A stretch of DNA of 64,000 nt from Candidatus Cacconaster stercorequi (lineage in GTDB: Bacteria; Bacillota; Clostridia; Oscillospirales; Oscillospiraceae), in assembly GCA_018064925.1 (NCBI GenBank), contig JAGHUH010000025.1, positions 1 to 64,000 on the forward strand. Direction: 5' to 3'. The stretch's first letter is position 1; each line of letters opens with the position of its first letter. The notes beneath the pieces are model-generated. The model was not told where the DNA came from. It worked only from the letters and a program-made list of their open reading frames with translations, and made no database searches. Position numbers and translations under genes: made by a program. Below, in pieces: positions 14,206-22,932 of the stretch.

Positions 14206-15687
14206 TTACAGTATAATACAAATCAACCCTCCGCCGCCCTCGTTGATAATTCGTTCCAATGCTTCCCGTAGTTTTTTGCGTGAATCCTCCGGCATTCGCT
14301 TTACTTTTGCCTGCAGATCTTCGCCGACAATTTCATGGAAACTGCGGCCAAACAGATTGGATTGCCAGATTTTGCTGGTGTCACCCTCAAACTCCTGAAG
14401 CAGATAGTTAACCATGTCCTCGGACTGCTTTTCATTTCCGACAATGGGGGAAACGGTGGTTTCAATATCCGCCCGGATCAGATGAATGGATGGCGCGCTG
14501 GCCTTCATGCGCAGACCGTAGCGTCCCCCCTGCTTGACGATTTCCGGATCCTCCAGGTTGAGTTCCTCTACCCGCGGCATAACAATGCCGTATCCGGTTT
14601 CGCGCGCCGATTGCAGCGCGTCTGCCACCTGATCGTATTCGACTTTAGCAGCCGCTAATGCTGTCAGTTGGTTCATCAGATCTCCGTCATCGGTGATTTT
14701 TACGCCGGATTGTTCGCTCAACGCATCGTAGAACATCTCTCGTGGCAGATGGATTTTTGCCTGTGCGCTCCCCACGCCCAGATTGGTGCCTTGCGTGGTG
14801 GTGGATTCCACCAGATCGCTGCTCTGAATATTCTGCAGACAACGCTCCAGATCGCGAATATGCTTCAATTGCTCACCCTGTCGAAGAATGGTCTGATACA
14901 ATCCACTCTTAACAGGATGCTCCATCGGCAGCGCATCTACCCATGCCGGCAGAAACAGATCTAACTCCCGCAGAGGAAATTCATACAGCAGCTCAGTAAG
15001 AATTGCCCGAATTTCCATATCCTCCAATTCCAGACAATTCACCGTCATGCAGGAAACATCATATTTTTTTCGGATTTCCTCGGCAATGGATTGCGCCTGT
15101 TCTCCTTTCGGATCGTTGGAATTGACCAGCACGACAAATGGCTTACCAATCTCTTGCAGTTCACGGATGACCCGCTCCTCTGCTTCCACATAGTCCTCAC
15201 GAGGGATATCAGTTACCGTCCCGTCAGTTGTGACCACGATTCCGACGGTGGAGTGATCTGTGACTACCTTTCTGGTGCCGATTTCGGCTGCTTCGGTCAT
15301 TGGAATCTCATAGTCGTACCATGGCGTCATAACCATTCGTGGCGCCAGATCTTCAAACTGTCCTACCGCTCCCGGCACCATATAGCCGACACAGTCGATC
15401 AGACGCGCAGAAAAGCTGGTGCCATCATCCATGCTGACTTCCACAGCCTCCTCCGGCACGAATTTCGGCTCCGCAGTCATAATCGTGCGGCCGGAGCCGC
15501 TTTGTGGCAGTTCATCTTTGGCGCGATCTCTGCGATACACATTGTCAATATGCGGGATGACCTGTGTTTCCATAAACCGCTTAATGAATGTAGATTTCCC
15601 CGTTCGCACCGGCCCTACAACGCCGATATAAATACTGCTCCCGGTTCTTTCTGCCATATCCTGATAGATTGACGCAGATTGCATCAT
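14206..15687 (-). CDS. spoIVA: Stage IV sporulation protein A (SpoIVA)
   Basis: 493 residues, matching the Bacillus protein in length and almost throughout in sequence. The N-terminal ATPase has Walker A G-P-V-R-T-G-K-S-T (K31) and D-C-V-G-Y; the C-terminus ends I-I-N-E-G-G-G-G-L-I-C-I-I-L, the segment that binds SpoVM and membrane in Bacillus. SpoIVA polymerises with ATP hydrolysis on the outer forespore membrane and forms the basement layer of the coat. The start was set at 15687, ten bases after GGGAGG; ATG 15684 is equally possible. A mother-cell SigE-like promoter lies upstream (15727-15755). Confidence 0.96.
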   Translation of the reverse strand: MMQSASIYQDMAERTGSSIYIGVVGPVRTGKSTFIKRFMETQVIPHIDNVYRRDRAKDELPQSGSGRTIMTAEPKFVPEEAVEVSMDDGTSFSARLIDCVGYMVPGAVGQFEDLAPRMVMTPWYDYEIPMTEAAEIGTRKVVTDHSTVGIVVTTDGTVTDIPREDYVEAEERVIRELQEIGKPFVVLVNSNDPKGEQAQSIAEEIRKKYDVSCMTVNCLELEDMEIRAILTELLYEFPLRELDLFLPAWVDALPMEHPVKSGLYQTILRQGEQLKHIRDLERCLQNIQSSDLVESTTTQGTNLGVGSAQAKIHLPREMFYDALSEQSGVKITDDGDLMNQLTALAAAKVEYDQVADALQSARETGYGIVMPRVEELNLEDPEIVKQGGRYGLRMKASAPSIHLIRADIETTVSPIVGNEKQSEDMVNYLLQEFEGDTSKIWQSNLFGRSFHEIVGEDLQAKVKRMPEDSRKKLREALERIINEGGGGLICIIL

Positions 15688-15726
15688 GAATATCATTCCT
15701 CCCGCTTCTTTTAGCTTACTGTTTTT

Positions 15727-15755
15727 ACCATATGAGAGTAAACTTTGAAATAGAC
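15727..15755 (-). promoter_or_regulatory. SigE-like sporulation promoter of spoIVA
   Basis: Minus strand GTCTATT (15755-15749), 14-base spacer, CATATGGT (15734-15727). The SigE consensus is about KMATATT-N14-CATACANT, so spacing is exact and most positions agree. spoIVA is SigE-dependent in Bacillus. Confidence 0.6.
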
Positions 15756-15838
15756 GGAACTTGGCATAAGTTTTTTTACCTCAGTTATGTATTTCTGTAC
15801 AAAATTAAACTATTTATCTATTTATATACACTTATCCA

Positions 15839-15867
15839 TTGATTAGTATATTAAGTTGTGCTATAAT
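15839..15867 (+). promoter_or_regulatory. SigA promoter of the TetR-family regulator gene
   Basis: TTGATT (15839-15844), 17-base spacer, perfect TATAAT (15862-15867), about 28 bases before the start codon. Confidence 0.75.
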
Positions 15868-15895
15868 TTTACCATAAGCAAAGGAGGGAGCCTGC

Positions 15896-16474
15896 ATGGA
15901 GGAAAAAAATATGGATCGCCGTGTCAGAAAAACGAAGCGGCAGCTGCGTTTGGCACTGATGGATCTGATGTGCGAAAAGAGTGTTACTTCCATTTCCGTT
16001 CGTGAGTTGGCTGAGCGCGCAGATATCAACCGCGGAACATTTTATATTCACTACAAGGATGTCAACGATTTGCTGCTGCAACTTGAGGATGAGATGGCCA
16101 ATCGGCTGATTCAGGTTTGCAAGCGCCATGCAATACAGGATACAAAGCTTCATGCCAGCTTCCCCTATCTGCGGGATCTGTATGATTTCATTTTGGAAAA
16201 TGCGGATTTGTGCAAGGTTTTGTTGGGCAGCAACGGTGACCATGCATACACGGAACGCATCTGCGGCATTCTGCGTGACTACTTCCTCTATGATTTTCTC
16301 TCCATGTTCTACCCAAACGATGAAACGCGGCTGAACTACTTCTGTTCGTTCATTGTGGCCGGTAATCTGAATCTGGCATTGACCTGGCTGCAAAACGGTG
16401 CAAAGGAGTCCCCCGAAGAAATGGCAAATCTGGCCGGCGCAATTATTATGAGCGGCGTTGGCGTTTTAGAATAA
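15896..16474 (+). CDS. TetR/AcrR-family transcriptional regulator
   Basis: 192 residues. The N-terminal helix-turn-helix spans about residues 10-55 (R-x-x-K-R-Q-L-R...S-V-R-E-L-A-E-R-A-D-I-N-R-G-T-F-Y-I-H-Y). The C-terminal ligand and dimer domain resembles the TetR_C_7 group seen in regulators of dihydroxyacetone kinase type. The target and ligand cannot be told: the flanking genes are spoIVA (divergent) and a secreted FN3 protein (convergent), neither an obvious pump. It is a single-gene unit with a SigA promoter. GGAGGG precedes ATG 15896. Confidence 0.85.
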   Translation: MEEKNMDRRVRKTKRQLRLALMDLMCEKSVTSISVRELAERADINRGTFYIHYKDVNDLLLQLEDEMANRLIQVCKRHAIQDTKLHASFPYLRDLYDFILENADLCKVLLGSNGDHAYTERICGILRDYFLYDFLSMFYPNDETRLNYFCSFIVAGNLNLALTWLQNGAKESPEEMANLAGAIIMSGVGVLE

Positions 16475-16485
16475 ACCAGTCAAAA

Positions 16486-16523
16486 ATAGAACCCTGTAAC
16501 CCACAAAGATTACAGGGTTCTAT
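16486..16523. terminator. Terminator between the TetR gene and the FN3-amidase gene
   Basis: A 14-bp stem (16486-16499 with 16510-16523, 10-base loop) lies between two convergent genes and ends right at the stop codon of the minus-strand gene. T-rich bases follow on each strand. Confidence 0.75.
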
Positions 16524-19517
16524 TTATCGTTTGCAGGAAATTCCGGAGGAACTGCAGCAGCTGGTGTAGGTGCCCGAATAGGCGCGCACACTGTAATAGT
16601 AGGTCACACCCTTGGATGCCTTGGTATCTGTAAAGGAAACTGTATTGCCGGAACGAATGGATGCAATTTTGCTCCAATTGCCATCAGCCGATTTGCGATA
16701 AACATAGTAGCCATCTGCACCGGTCACCTTTCCCCATGTTACGGGGATGCCCTTGCCTGAGGAAACAGCACTCTTGAGTGTCGGCATAGACAGGCGTTTA
16801 ATGCTCTTTCCGATCGAGGCAGTGCTGGTAAAGCTCGTTCCGCTGCTGTTCATACAGCGGACAATGAATGTATAAGTTTTACCGGAGGTCAAGCCGGTAA
16901 CTGTATAGCTGGTGATAGTGGTGTTCCCTGCTTTGATCCAGCTTCCATTTCCGATCCTGTAATATACGCGGTATTGTTCTGCGCCAGCCACCGCATTCCA
17001 TTTTAGCGCAATACCATTGCACATATTGCGGAGTGAAGACAATACAGGTCGGGCAACGCAGGTGATGCTTCTGCCGACGGTGTCATAAGAGCTGGTATAG
17101 TATGTGCCGGCACTGTTCATGCAGCGGACGGTGTAGCTGTATCGCGTGTTGAGTTTCGCAGTTTTGTCCAAAAAGACGGTATCGGAAGTGCTGCCCAAAG
17201 CGGTCCAGGAGCCGGTAGAGCCGGTCTTTCGGAATATACGGTACTGCTTTGCGCCAGCCACAGCACCCCACTTGACGGTTATCCCATTGTCACCCTTTCT
17301 CAGAACTGTCAGCTTTGGTTGCGCGATATAGATCTTTTCCAAACCCGCAGCGTCATAAGAACTGATATATTTTGTTCCAGCGCTGTTGACACAGCGAACG
17401 GTAAAAGTGTATTTGATACCGGATGCGAGTCCCGTAACAGTATAGCCGGTACCGGTAGTGGTGCTTGCTGCTTTTGTCCACCTGTTGGCGGAACTTTCTT
17501 TATACCATACAAGATATCGATCAGCGCCGTCTACGGGATTCCACTTGACCGTTACGCCTTTGCCACTGTTTTTCACACTGGTAACAGCGGGAGGTGCGAT
17601 ATAGGTAATGCTTTTACCGATGGTATCATAAGAACCGATATAATTCCCGTCACTGTTGACGCAGCGAACGGTAAATGTATAATCCGTACCAGAGGAAAGA
17701 TTGGTAACGGTATAGCTGGTACCGGTGGTGCTTTCTGCTTCCATCCAACTGTCATCGGACGATTTCTTATACATCACACGGTACTTTTCAGCGCCGTCAA
17801 TAGGCTTCCATTTGACGGTCACGCCCTTGGCGCTGTTGCTGACATCTGTAATCACAACCCAATTCTCAATATACGCTGTGCCGAAATAGTCGCAAATGCC
17901 GTGGCAAATGGCTTCACCGATATGTTCTGTATGGGAAATAATCCATTTGGCGACATCAGGGACATCGTGAAATTCACTTTCAATATAGACACAGGGAGCT
18001 ACGCTATTTCGAACTTCGTAAAGCGTCGGATAGGTCGATATATTATCACTGTCGCCGGGTGTCAGGGGTGCGAGATAGTGATATATCTTTTTTGCACATT
18101 GATAGGCGTTTCCGCCGGTGTCGTATGAGAAGATCCGTGTACCGCTTACCTCACCGTTAAAGGCATTGGTGTGCAGCGGCACATGGAGATCTGCGCCCCA
18201 GTTATTGGACTCCTCAACGCGATCCTCCATGGTGTCATATTTATTGTTGATTACAGAAAAGCCGCAGCGCGTCAAAGCACTTTTCAGCGCATCGGCAATG
18301 CGGCGGCACTGGACGGCCTCGGTGGTATTACCGGAAGCATACGCGTTCTCTGTTTGATCGGAAGGTGACAAATAAATTCTTTTTTTCGTTATGGCGGAGT
18401 TATAGGTAATGCTCTCACCGATGGTATCGAAGGAGCTGGTATACTTGGTTCCGGCGCTGTTGACACAGCGAACGGTATAGGTATATTTCACGCCGCTTTT
18501 TGCGGTTTGATCTAAAAGTGTGTTGTAAGATGTAAAATCACCGATTTTCACCCACGCGGTGCTATTACCTTCCTTACGGAGCACACGGTACTGTTCTGCA
18601 CCGCGGACGGTGGACCACTTTACCATGACACCGTTTTTGCAGTTGGTGAGCGATGTGAGCTTCGGCTGTGCAATACGAGTGATGCTTTTGGCAGTAGCGT
18701 AAGGGCTGGTATATTTGTCGCCGTCATTATTGACGCAGCGCACCGAGAAGCTGTACTTGCTGCCGGATTTCAAGTCTGTAACGGTATAGCTGGTGGAATT
18801 TGTTGTGCCGGCGGTTTTCCATGTACTGTCGCTGCTGAGCCGATAGAATACCCGATACTGCGCGGCACCGGACACGGCATCCCAACTGACGGTCACACCA
18901 TCCGCACTGTTTTTGATGCTGCTGAGCACAGGAGCAGTCAATGAACCGGAACCGGTTGTCATCAATGTAGATGTTGATTTCAACGCATTTACATAGTCGT
19001 CCACATACTGCTCTCCACAGATCGTACAGGTATAGGTGGTGTATCCCCGTGCCGTACGGGTAGGCGCAGTGACTTCCTTTTCATAGTGATGCCCCGTTGC
19101 GGGGATCGTGTCCTGCTCAACCAAAATGGCATCACAGTCTGCACATTTTATGCCGTCAGTTAAACCGTTTTCCGTACAGGTAGCAGCTTTTCCCGAAATG
19201 ACTTCTTCCCTGTGCCCTGTGGCGGGAATTGAGCCGGTATAGGTTTCACCACAAACGCTGCAGGTATAAGTCATCACGCCATCAACCGTACAACTAGCGG
19301 TCTGCATGACCTCACTGACCCAGTGATGCACACATACATCATCAAAAAAATCTTCGCCTGCTTCGCTGCTTTTTGTGATCGGCATATCGTGGTTTCCTTC
19401 TACCTGTGCCGTGGACTCATCGCAGCTATTTGATGCCTCTGCTGCGAATACTATGCCGGGGATAGCCGACAGGAGCATTGCCAACGCCAGCAGCAAATTC
19501 AGTACAAACCTCTTCAT
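16524..19517 (-). CDS. Secreted multi-FN3 protein with an internal Amidase_3-like domain
   Basis: 997 residues. Signal peptide about 1-26 (cut near A-A-E-A). Residues 62-176 hold three short cysteine-pair repeats (C-S-V-C-G, C-A-D-C-D, C-T-I-C-G, each with a nearby T-G-H). Two fibronectin type III modules follow (about 195-285 and 285-373), then an Amidase_3-like domain (about 380-548), then five more FN3-like modules to the end. Each FN3 repeat shows W-x-x-V-x-G-A-x-x-Y-R-V and Y-x-x-x-V-R-C-x-N. The amidase keeps H445, H449 (L-H-V-P-L-H-T-N) and acidic E513/E515, but the usual first zinc histidine is replaced by S-P-S-D. No sortase motif is seen. A likely role is wall or host-glycan binding with possible peptidoglycan cleavage. 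Confidence 0.85.
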   Translation of the reverse strand: MKRFVLNLLLALAMLLSAIPGIVFAAEASNSCDESTAQVEGNHDMPITKSSEAGEDFFDDVCVHHWVSEVMQTASCTVDGVMTYTCSVCGETYTGSIPATGHREEVISGKAATCTENGLTDGIKCADCDAILVEQDTIPATGHHYEKEVTAPTRTARGYTTYTCTICGEQYVDDYVNALKSTSTLMTTGSGSLTAPVLSSIKNSADGVTVSWDAVSGAAQYRVFYRLSSDSTWKTAGTTNSTSYTVTDLKSGSKYSFSVRCVNNDGDKYTSPYATAKSITRIAQPKLTSLTNCKNGVMVKWSTVRGAEQYRVLRKEGNSTAWVKIGDFTSYNTLLDQTAKSGVKYTYTVRCVNSAGTKYTSSFDTIGESITYNSAITKKRIYLSPSDQTENAYASGNTTEAVQCRRIADALKSALTRCGFSVINNKYDTMEDRVEESNNWGADLHVPLHTNAFNGEVSGTRIFSYDTGGNAYQCAKKIYHYLAPLTPGDSDNISTYPTLYEVRNSVAPCVYIESEFHDVPDVAKWIISHTEHIGEAICHGICDYFGTAYIENWVVITDVSNSAKGVTVKWKPIDGAEKYRVMYKKSSDDSWMEAESTTGTSYTVTNLSSGTDYTFTVRCVNSDGNYIGSYDTIGKSITYIAPPAVTSVKNSGKGVTVKWNPVDGADRYLVWYKESSANRWTKAASTTTGTGYTVTGLASGIKYTFTVRCVNSAGTKYISSYDAAGLEKIYIAQPKLTVLRKGDNGITVKWGAVAGAKQYRIFRKTGSTGSWTALGSTSDTVFLDKTAKLNTRYSYTVRCMNSAGTYYTSSYDTVGRSITCVARPVLSSLRNMCNGIALKWNAVAGAEQYRVYYRIGNGSWIKAGNTTITSYTVTGLTSGKTYTFIVRCMNSSGTSFTSTASIGKSIKRLSMPTLKSAVSSGKGIPVTWGKVTGADGYYVYRKSADGNWSKIASIRSGNTVSFTDTKASKGVTYYYSVRAYSGTYTSCCSSSGISCKR

Positions 19518-19570
19518 GTATATCGCCTCCGGAGAAAACTTTTAAAAGAAATCGCATTCATCTTCATTGG

Positions 19571-19607
19571 AAAAAGGAGAACGCCAGATATCTGGTGTTC
19601 TCCTTTT
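19571..19607 (-). terminator. Terminator of yebC
   Basis: A 14-bp palindromic stem with one mismatch, centred on 19590, is followed on the minus strand by TTTTT at 19575-19571. It separates yebC from the FN3-amidase gene. Confidence 0.75.
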
Positions 19608-19638
19608 CGGTTGACACATTTAATAGTAAATCATGAAA

Positions 19639-20373
19639 TCAGTCCTGCTGCCAGTTATGCCACACATTCTGGACATCTTCGTTCTCTTCCAGCATCTCCA
19701 GCAGCTTGTTCATATTCTTCACATCGTCCTCGCCGGTCATGGTGACATAGTTCTGGGGAACCATCTCAATTTCAGCAGAAACAAAGGCATAGCCCTTTTC
19801 CTGCAGCGCAGCGACAACAGCGTTAAAGCTATCGGGATCGGTGGTCACTTCAAACACAGCCCCATCGGGAGCAAAGTCCTCGGCACCAGCATCCAGAGCA
19901 TCCATCATCACGGTGTCCTCGTCCAGCTCCTCGTCCTCGTTATTGATCACGATCACGCCCTTGCGGTCGAAAGACCAGCTCACGCAGCCCTGTGCACCCA
20001 TGCCCTTGCCGTACTTATCAAAATAATGACGGATTTCCGGAGCAGTACGCTGACGGTTATCGGTCAGAGCTTCCACGATCACAGCCACGCCGGAGGGGCC
20101 GTAGCCTTCATAAGTAACAGCCTCGTAGTTGTCGGTGTTGCCGGCGCCCAGAGCCTTTTCGATGGTGCGCTTGATGTTATCGTTGGGCATATTGTTTGCC
20201 TTGGCCTTGGCAACGACGGTGGCCAGACTGGAGTTATAGGCAGGATCACCGCTGCCGCCCTGCTTGACCGCCACAATGATCTCCTTGGCGATCTTGGTGA
20301 ATGCAGCGCTGCGCTTGGCGTCAGCCGCACCCTTGGTCTTCTGAATATTGTGCCACTTGGAATGTCCGGACAT
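19639..20373 (-). CDS. yebC: YebC/PmpR-family regulator or translation factor
   Basis: 244 residues, full length. It opens M-S-G-H-S-K-W-H-N-I-Q and contains the family blocks A-K-E-I-I-V-A-V-K, P-N-D-N-I-K-R-T-I-E-K-A-L-G and Y-E-G-Y-G-P-x-G. Family members were first described as DNA-binding regulators, and more recently some have been linked to relief of ribosome stalling; the sequence does not decide between these. In many bacteria yebC lies next to ruvC; here the ruv genes are about 5 kb away. It is a single-gene unit with its own promoter and terminator. Confidence 0.95.
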   Translation of the reverse strand: MSGHSKWHNIQKTKGAADAKRSAAFTKIAKEIIVAVKQGGSGDPAYNSSLATVVAKAKANNMPNDNIKRTIEKALGAGNTDNYEAVTYEGYGPSGVAVIVEALTDNRQRTAPEIRHYFDKYGKGMGAQGCVSWSFDRKGVIVINNEDEELDEDTVMMDALDAGAEDFAPDGAVFEVTTDPDSFNAVVAALQEKGYAFVSAEIEMVPQNYVTMTGEDDVKNMNKLLEMLEENEDVQNVWHNWQQD

Positions 20374-20422
20374 GATATTTCTTCCCTTCTATATTGGTAT
20401 AGTTACAAATTAAAATCAATTT

Positions 20423-20451
20423 ATTATAGCATAATGCCGTAGCAAAAACAA
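20423..20451 (-). promoter_or_regulatory. SigA promoter of yebC
   Basis: Minus strand TTGTTT (20451-20446), 17-base spacer, perfect TATAAT (20428-20423). It starts just after the stop codon of the nif3 gene. Confidence 0.75.
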
Positions 20452-20458
20452 CCTGTTT

Positions 20459-21250
20459 TTACAGGAATTGAACGGGATCACCATGTTTTTTCGACAGAAT
20501 AACCTCGATCTCCGGAAAAGATTTCCGCAGATAATCCACCAGCACCCGGCAGATGGGATTTTCCGTTTCAAAGTGACCTGCATCGATCAGGTTCAATCCC
20601 AAGTCACGAGCTGACCAGAACTGATTATATTTGATGTCGGCGGTCACAAAGGTATCGCAGCCAGCCTCCACCACTTCGCGCATCTCATCGCCGCAAGCAC
20701 CGCCGCCTACCGCCACGCGATGTACCGATCTGCCGCCGCTAATATACCGAAGACCCGGACAGTTCAGTCTTTCCTTCACCATGGCGGCAAAGGCGGGCAG
20801 ATCTGTTTCTTCTATCGTGCCGGCGCGGAGTAAACCCCAAGGCCTTCCCATTTCATCCGTACCGCAGGGTCGAATCACTTCGACCTCCTGCAAACCCAGC
20901 ACGGCAACCAGTTGGTCATTGACACCGCCTACTGTCTGATCCAGATTGGTGTGGGCATTGATGGCCGAAATACCGTGCTGCGCCAAAAACAGAATACTCT
21001 GACCCACTGCATCGCGGTCTGTGACAGATTTGGCTGGTGTGAAAATCAGCGGATGATGGGTAACAATCAGATCTGCCTGTACCGCAAGCGCCTCCTGACA
21101 TACATGGAGAAACGGATCTAATGCTACCAAAATCCGGCGTACCTCCTGATTTTCTCTGCCACAGAGCAGCCCCACATTGTCCCAGCTCTCGGCATAGTCC
21201 CGGGGCGCCCAATCAAACAGCTTTTTCTCGATATCCTTTACGGTGGTCAT
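20459..21250 (-). CDS. Nif3-like dinuclear metal protein (DUF34/YqfO family)
   Basis: 263 residues from ATG 21250, with AAAGGAG seven bases upstream and the ATG overlapping the TGA of trmK by one base. Metal-binding motifs are visible: T-H-H-P-L-I-F, N-A-H-T-N-L-D, and near the end D-A-G-H-F-x-T-E. The family is nearly universal and forms a toroidal hexamer with a dinuclear metal site. It has been proposed to be a GTP cyclohydrolase-like or metal-insertion protein, but the function is unsettled. The pairing with trmK is common in Firmicutes. Confidence 0.93.
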   Translation of the reverse strand: MTTVKDIEKKLFDWAPRDYAESWDNVGLLCGRENQEVRRILVALDPFLHVCQEALAVQADLIVTHHPLIFTPAKSVTDRDAVGQSILFLAQHGISAINAHTNLDQTVGGVNDQLVAVLGLQEVEVIRPCGTDEMGRPWGLLRAGTIEETDLPAFAAMVKERLNCPGLRYISGGRSVHRVAVGGGACGDEMREVVEAGCDTFVTADIKYNQFWSARDLGLNLIDAGHFETENPICRVLVDYLRKSFPEIEVILSKKHGDPVQFL

Positions 21251-21939
21251 CAAAGCGCTCCTTTCTTTTCTTTCAATGCGTTGCAAATTTCTTCCAATCG
21301 GCCGATTTTGGCGCGATTCTGCTCGCGATTGCCGCGCTTTAAGCCGTCAATTGCGTGTGTCAGCCGTCCAATGCGCTGCTCCAGATAGGTTTCATACAGT
21401 GGATCGCAGTCAAGTCCAACACCGCCGTATTCCTCGGCCAATGTCAATTGCTGCTGTCCGCCGTAAACTTTAAATATAGGGTACAGATAATCCTTGTCCC
21501 GAACCAGATGCTCGCAGTTAATGCGATATCCGTTTTCTGTCAGCCATACGCGCAGCAGCTCCGGCTTGGTCATGGGCTGCAGCAGGAGCAAACAGCCGTC
21601 CTTTGTCCAGGAAACATCAGACAGGATGTGGATAATGGTCTCGCCGCCCATACCGGCAATGACCACGGTATCTGCTTCCTGCGCCTCAATTCCATTCAAA
21701 CCGTCGCAAAGACGAAAATCGATCCCGTCCACCTGATATTCCTCTGCGGTGCGGCGTGCGTGCTGCAGGGGCTCCTCCCCCACATCAGAGGCAATCGCGG
21801 TTGTGATTTTTCCGTGCTGACGCAGCCAGACCGGCAGGTATCCGTGATCGGTGCCAATATCAGCCAAATGTGACCCAACGGGTATCAGATCGGCCAACAG
21901 TTGCAGCCGCGGCTGTAATTGCAGAAGCTTCTGTTCCAT
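21250..21939 (-). CDS. trmK: tRNA (adenine(22)-N1)-methyltransferase TrmK
   Basis: 229 residues. SAM-binding motif I is A-D-I-G-T-D-H-G-Y-L-P at about 26-36, followed by A-S-D-V-G-E-E-P-L (motif II) and the catalytic-region V-I-A-G-M-G-G. The C-terminal coiled-coil typical of TrmK (residues about 185-229, rich in R, E and K) is present. It methylates A22 in the D-arm region of some tRNAs. In many Firmicutes trmK follows sigA; here sigA is not adjacent. It leads the two-gene unit trmK-nif3. Confidence 0.93.
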   Translation of the reverse strand: MEQKLLQLQPRLQLLADLIPVGSHLADIGTDHGYLPVWLRQHGKITTAIASDVGEEPLQHARRTAEEYQVDGIDFRLCDGLNGIEAQEADTVVIAGMGGETIIHILSDVSWTKDGCLLLLQPMTKPELLRVWLTENGYRINCEHLVRDKDYLYPIFKVYGGQQQLTLAEEYGGVGLDCDPLYETYLEQRIGRLTHAIDGLKRGNREQNRAKIGRLEEICNALKEKKGAL

Positions 21940-22004
21940 GATTCTATCCTTTCGCCGTGCAATATTTTGTGGTATACTGAAATAGTCGCAAAGGGGGTCG
22001 CAAT

Positions 22005-22520
22005 ATGCGATTGTTTGTAGCCATCCGTTTTTCGCCGCAGGTCAATGCGGCACTGCTCCGGGCGCAGAATATTCTGCGCCGACAAGGCAGCGGGAATTTT
22101 ACCCAACCCGAAAATCTCCATCTTACACTGGCGTTTATCGGCGAAACCAATCAGCTTGACGCTGCGATCCGTGCCATCAATACTATAAAGGCAAGTTCCT
22201 TTACAGTAAAAGTGAGCGAAATGGGGCATTTCGGTGACCTCTATTGGGCCGGAACAGGAAATAATGCCGCCCTGTCTGCGTTACAGAAGCGAGTAAGTCG
22301 GGCGCTGGAGGCTGAGGGCTTTTCTCTGGAAAAGCGTACTTTTCGTCCGCATCTGACGCTGTGCCGCCGCTTTCGCCCCTATGTGGATTGTGACCTCCGG
22401 GCGGCACAGGCGGCACTGAACGGCGCAGAATGCCGCATTACCCGCGTCAGTCTGATGGAATCTCGGCGCATACAGGGAAAGCTGATCTATACAGAGCGGT
22501 ATGGCGTAAATCTCGCCTGA
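22005..22520 (+). CDS. thpR: RNA 2',3'-cyclic phosphodiesterase (2H superfamily)
   Basis: 171 residues. The two catalytic H-x-T motifs are present as H-L-T-L-A-F-I-G (about residue 43) and H-L-T-L-C-R-R (about 117). The start M-R-L-F-V-A-I-R-F and the end I-Q-G-K-L-I-Y-T match the LigT/ThpR family. It hydrolyses 2',3'-cyclic phosphate RNA ends and can ligate tRNA halves in vitro. It is divergent from trmK, with only 65 bases between the starts. GGGGG precedes ATG 22005. Its physiological role in Firmicutes is not settled. Confidence 0.92.
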   Translation: MRLFVAIRFSPQVNAALLRAQNILRRQGSGNFTQPENLHLTLAFIGETNQLDAAIRAINTIKASSFTVKVSEMGHFGDLYWAGTGNNAALSALQKRVSRALEAEGFSLEKRTFRPHLTLCRRFRPYVDCDLRAAQAALNGAECRITRVSLMESRRIQGKLIYTERYGVNLA

Positions 22521-22524
22521 CAGA

Positions 22525-22560
22525 ATCAAACGCATACGGCACAAGCCGTATGCGTTTGAT
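22525..22560. terminator. Perfect hairpin between thpR and the DUF1858 gene
   Basis: A 16-bp perfect stem with an ACAA loop (22525-22540 with 22545-22560) lies between convergent genes. It lacks a clear T run on either side, so it may stop transcription weakly or only protect the 3' ends. Confidence 0.55.
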
Positions 22561-22572
22561 CAGATGTCATCA

Positions 22573-22782
22573 TCAGTCGTTGGGCTTGTTGGCCTCTTCA
22601 TTGACGACCTGCAGCAGCTTGTCCACATCAATGCCATGAACGGCACATGCTTCTTCCACGGTTTCGCCGCGGGAAGAAGGACAGCCCAGGCAATGCATGC
22701 CGATGGACAGGAAGATGGGAGCGGTCTGAGGAGCGATGTCCAGAATATCACCAATGATGGTGTCCTTGGTAATCTCGATCAT
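22573..22782 (-). CDS. DUF1858 domain protein
   Basis: 69 residues from ATG 22782, which has GGAGG eight bases upstream; the ATG five codons earlier overlaps that site. The DUF1858 pattern is seen: I-T-K-D-T-I-I-G-D-I-L, then G-M-H-C-L-G-C-P-S-S and a final D-V-D-K-L-L-Q-V-V-N. The C-x-x-C pair suggests metal, disulfide or redox chemistry; related domains occur beside hybrid-cluster and iron-sulfur repair proteins. The exact role is unknown. A near-consensus SigA promoter precedes it. Confidence 0.88.
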   Translation of the reverse strand: MIEITKDTIIGDILDIAPQTAPIFLSIGMHCLGCPSSRGETVEEACAVHGIDVDKLLQVVNEEANKPND

Positions 22783-22813
22783 AGAAAGTACCTCCATTGA
22801 TATTTGCTTTCAT

Positions 22814-22842
22814 AGTATACCCCAAATTGCAATGGGTTTCAA
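22814..22842 (-). promoter_or_regulatory. SigA promoter of the DUF1858 gene
   Basis: Minus strand TTGAAA (22842-22837), 17-base spacer, TATACT (22819-22814). Confidence 0.8.
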
Positions 22843-22865
22843 CAAAAAGTTTTTACCGACGCTAC

Positions 22866-22897
22866 AAAAAGGCATCGCGCTTTTGAAGCACGATGCC
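22866..22897 (-). terminator. Terminator of the sigH-zinc ribbon unit
   Basis: A 10-base stem with one mismatch (22888-22897 with 22871-22880) is followed on the minus strand by TTTTT (22870-22866). Confidence 0.8.
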
Positions 22898-22932
22898 CTT
22901 TTCATATTCAATCAGGTTTGCAAAGAAGTTAA

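Noticed and set aside
16600..18950. Repeated segments suggesting a CRISPR array or tandem DNA repeat
   Set aside because: The periodicity is about 270 bases and protein-coded: it is the fibronectin type III repeat of one large gene, not short direct repeats with spacers.
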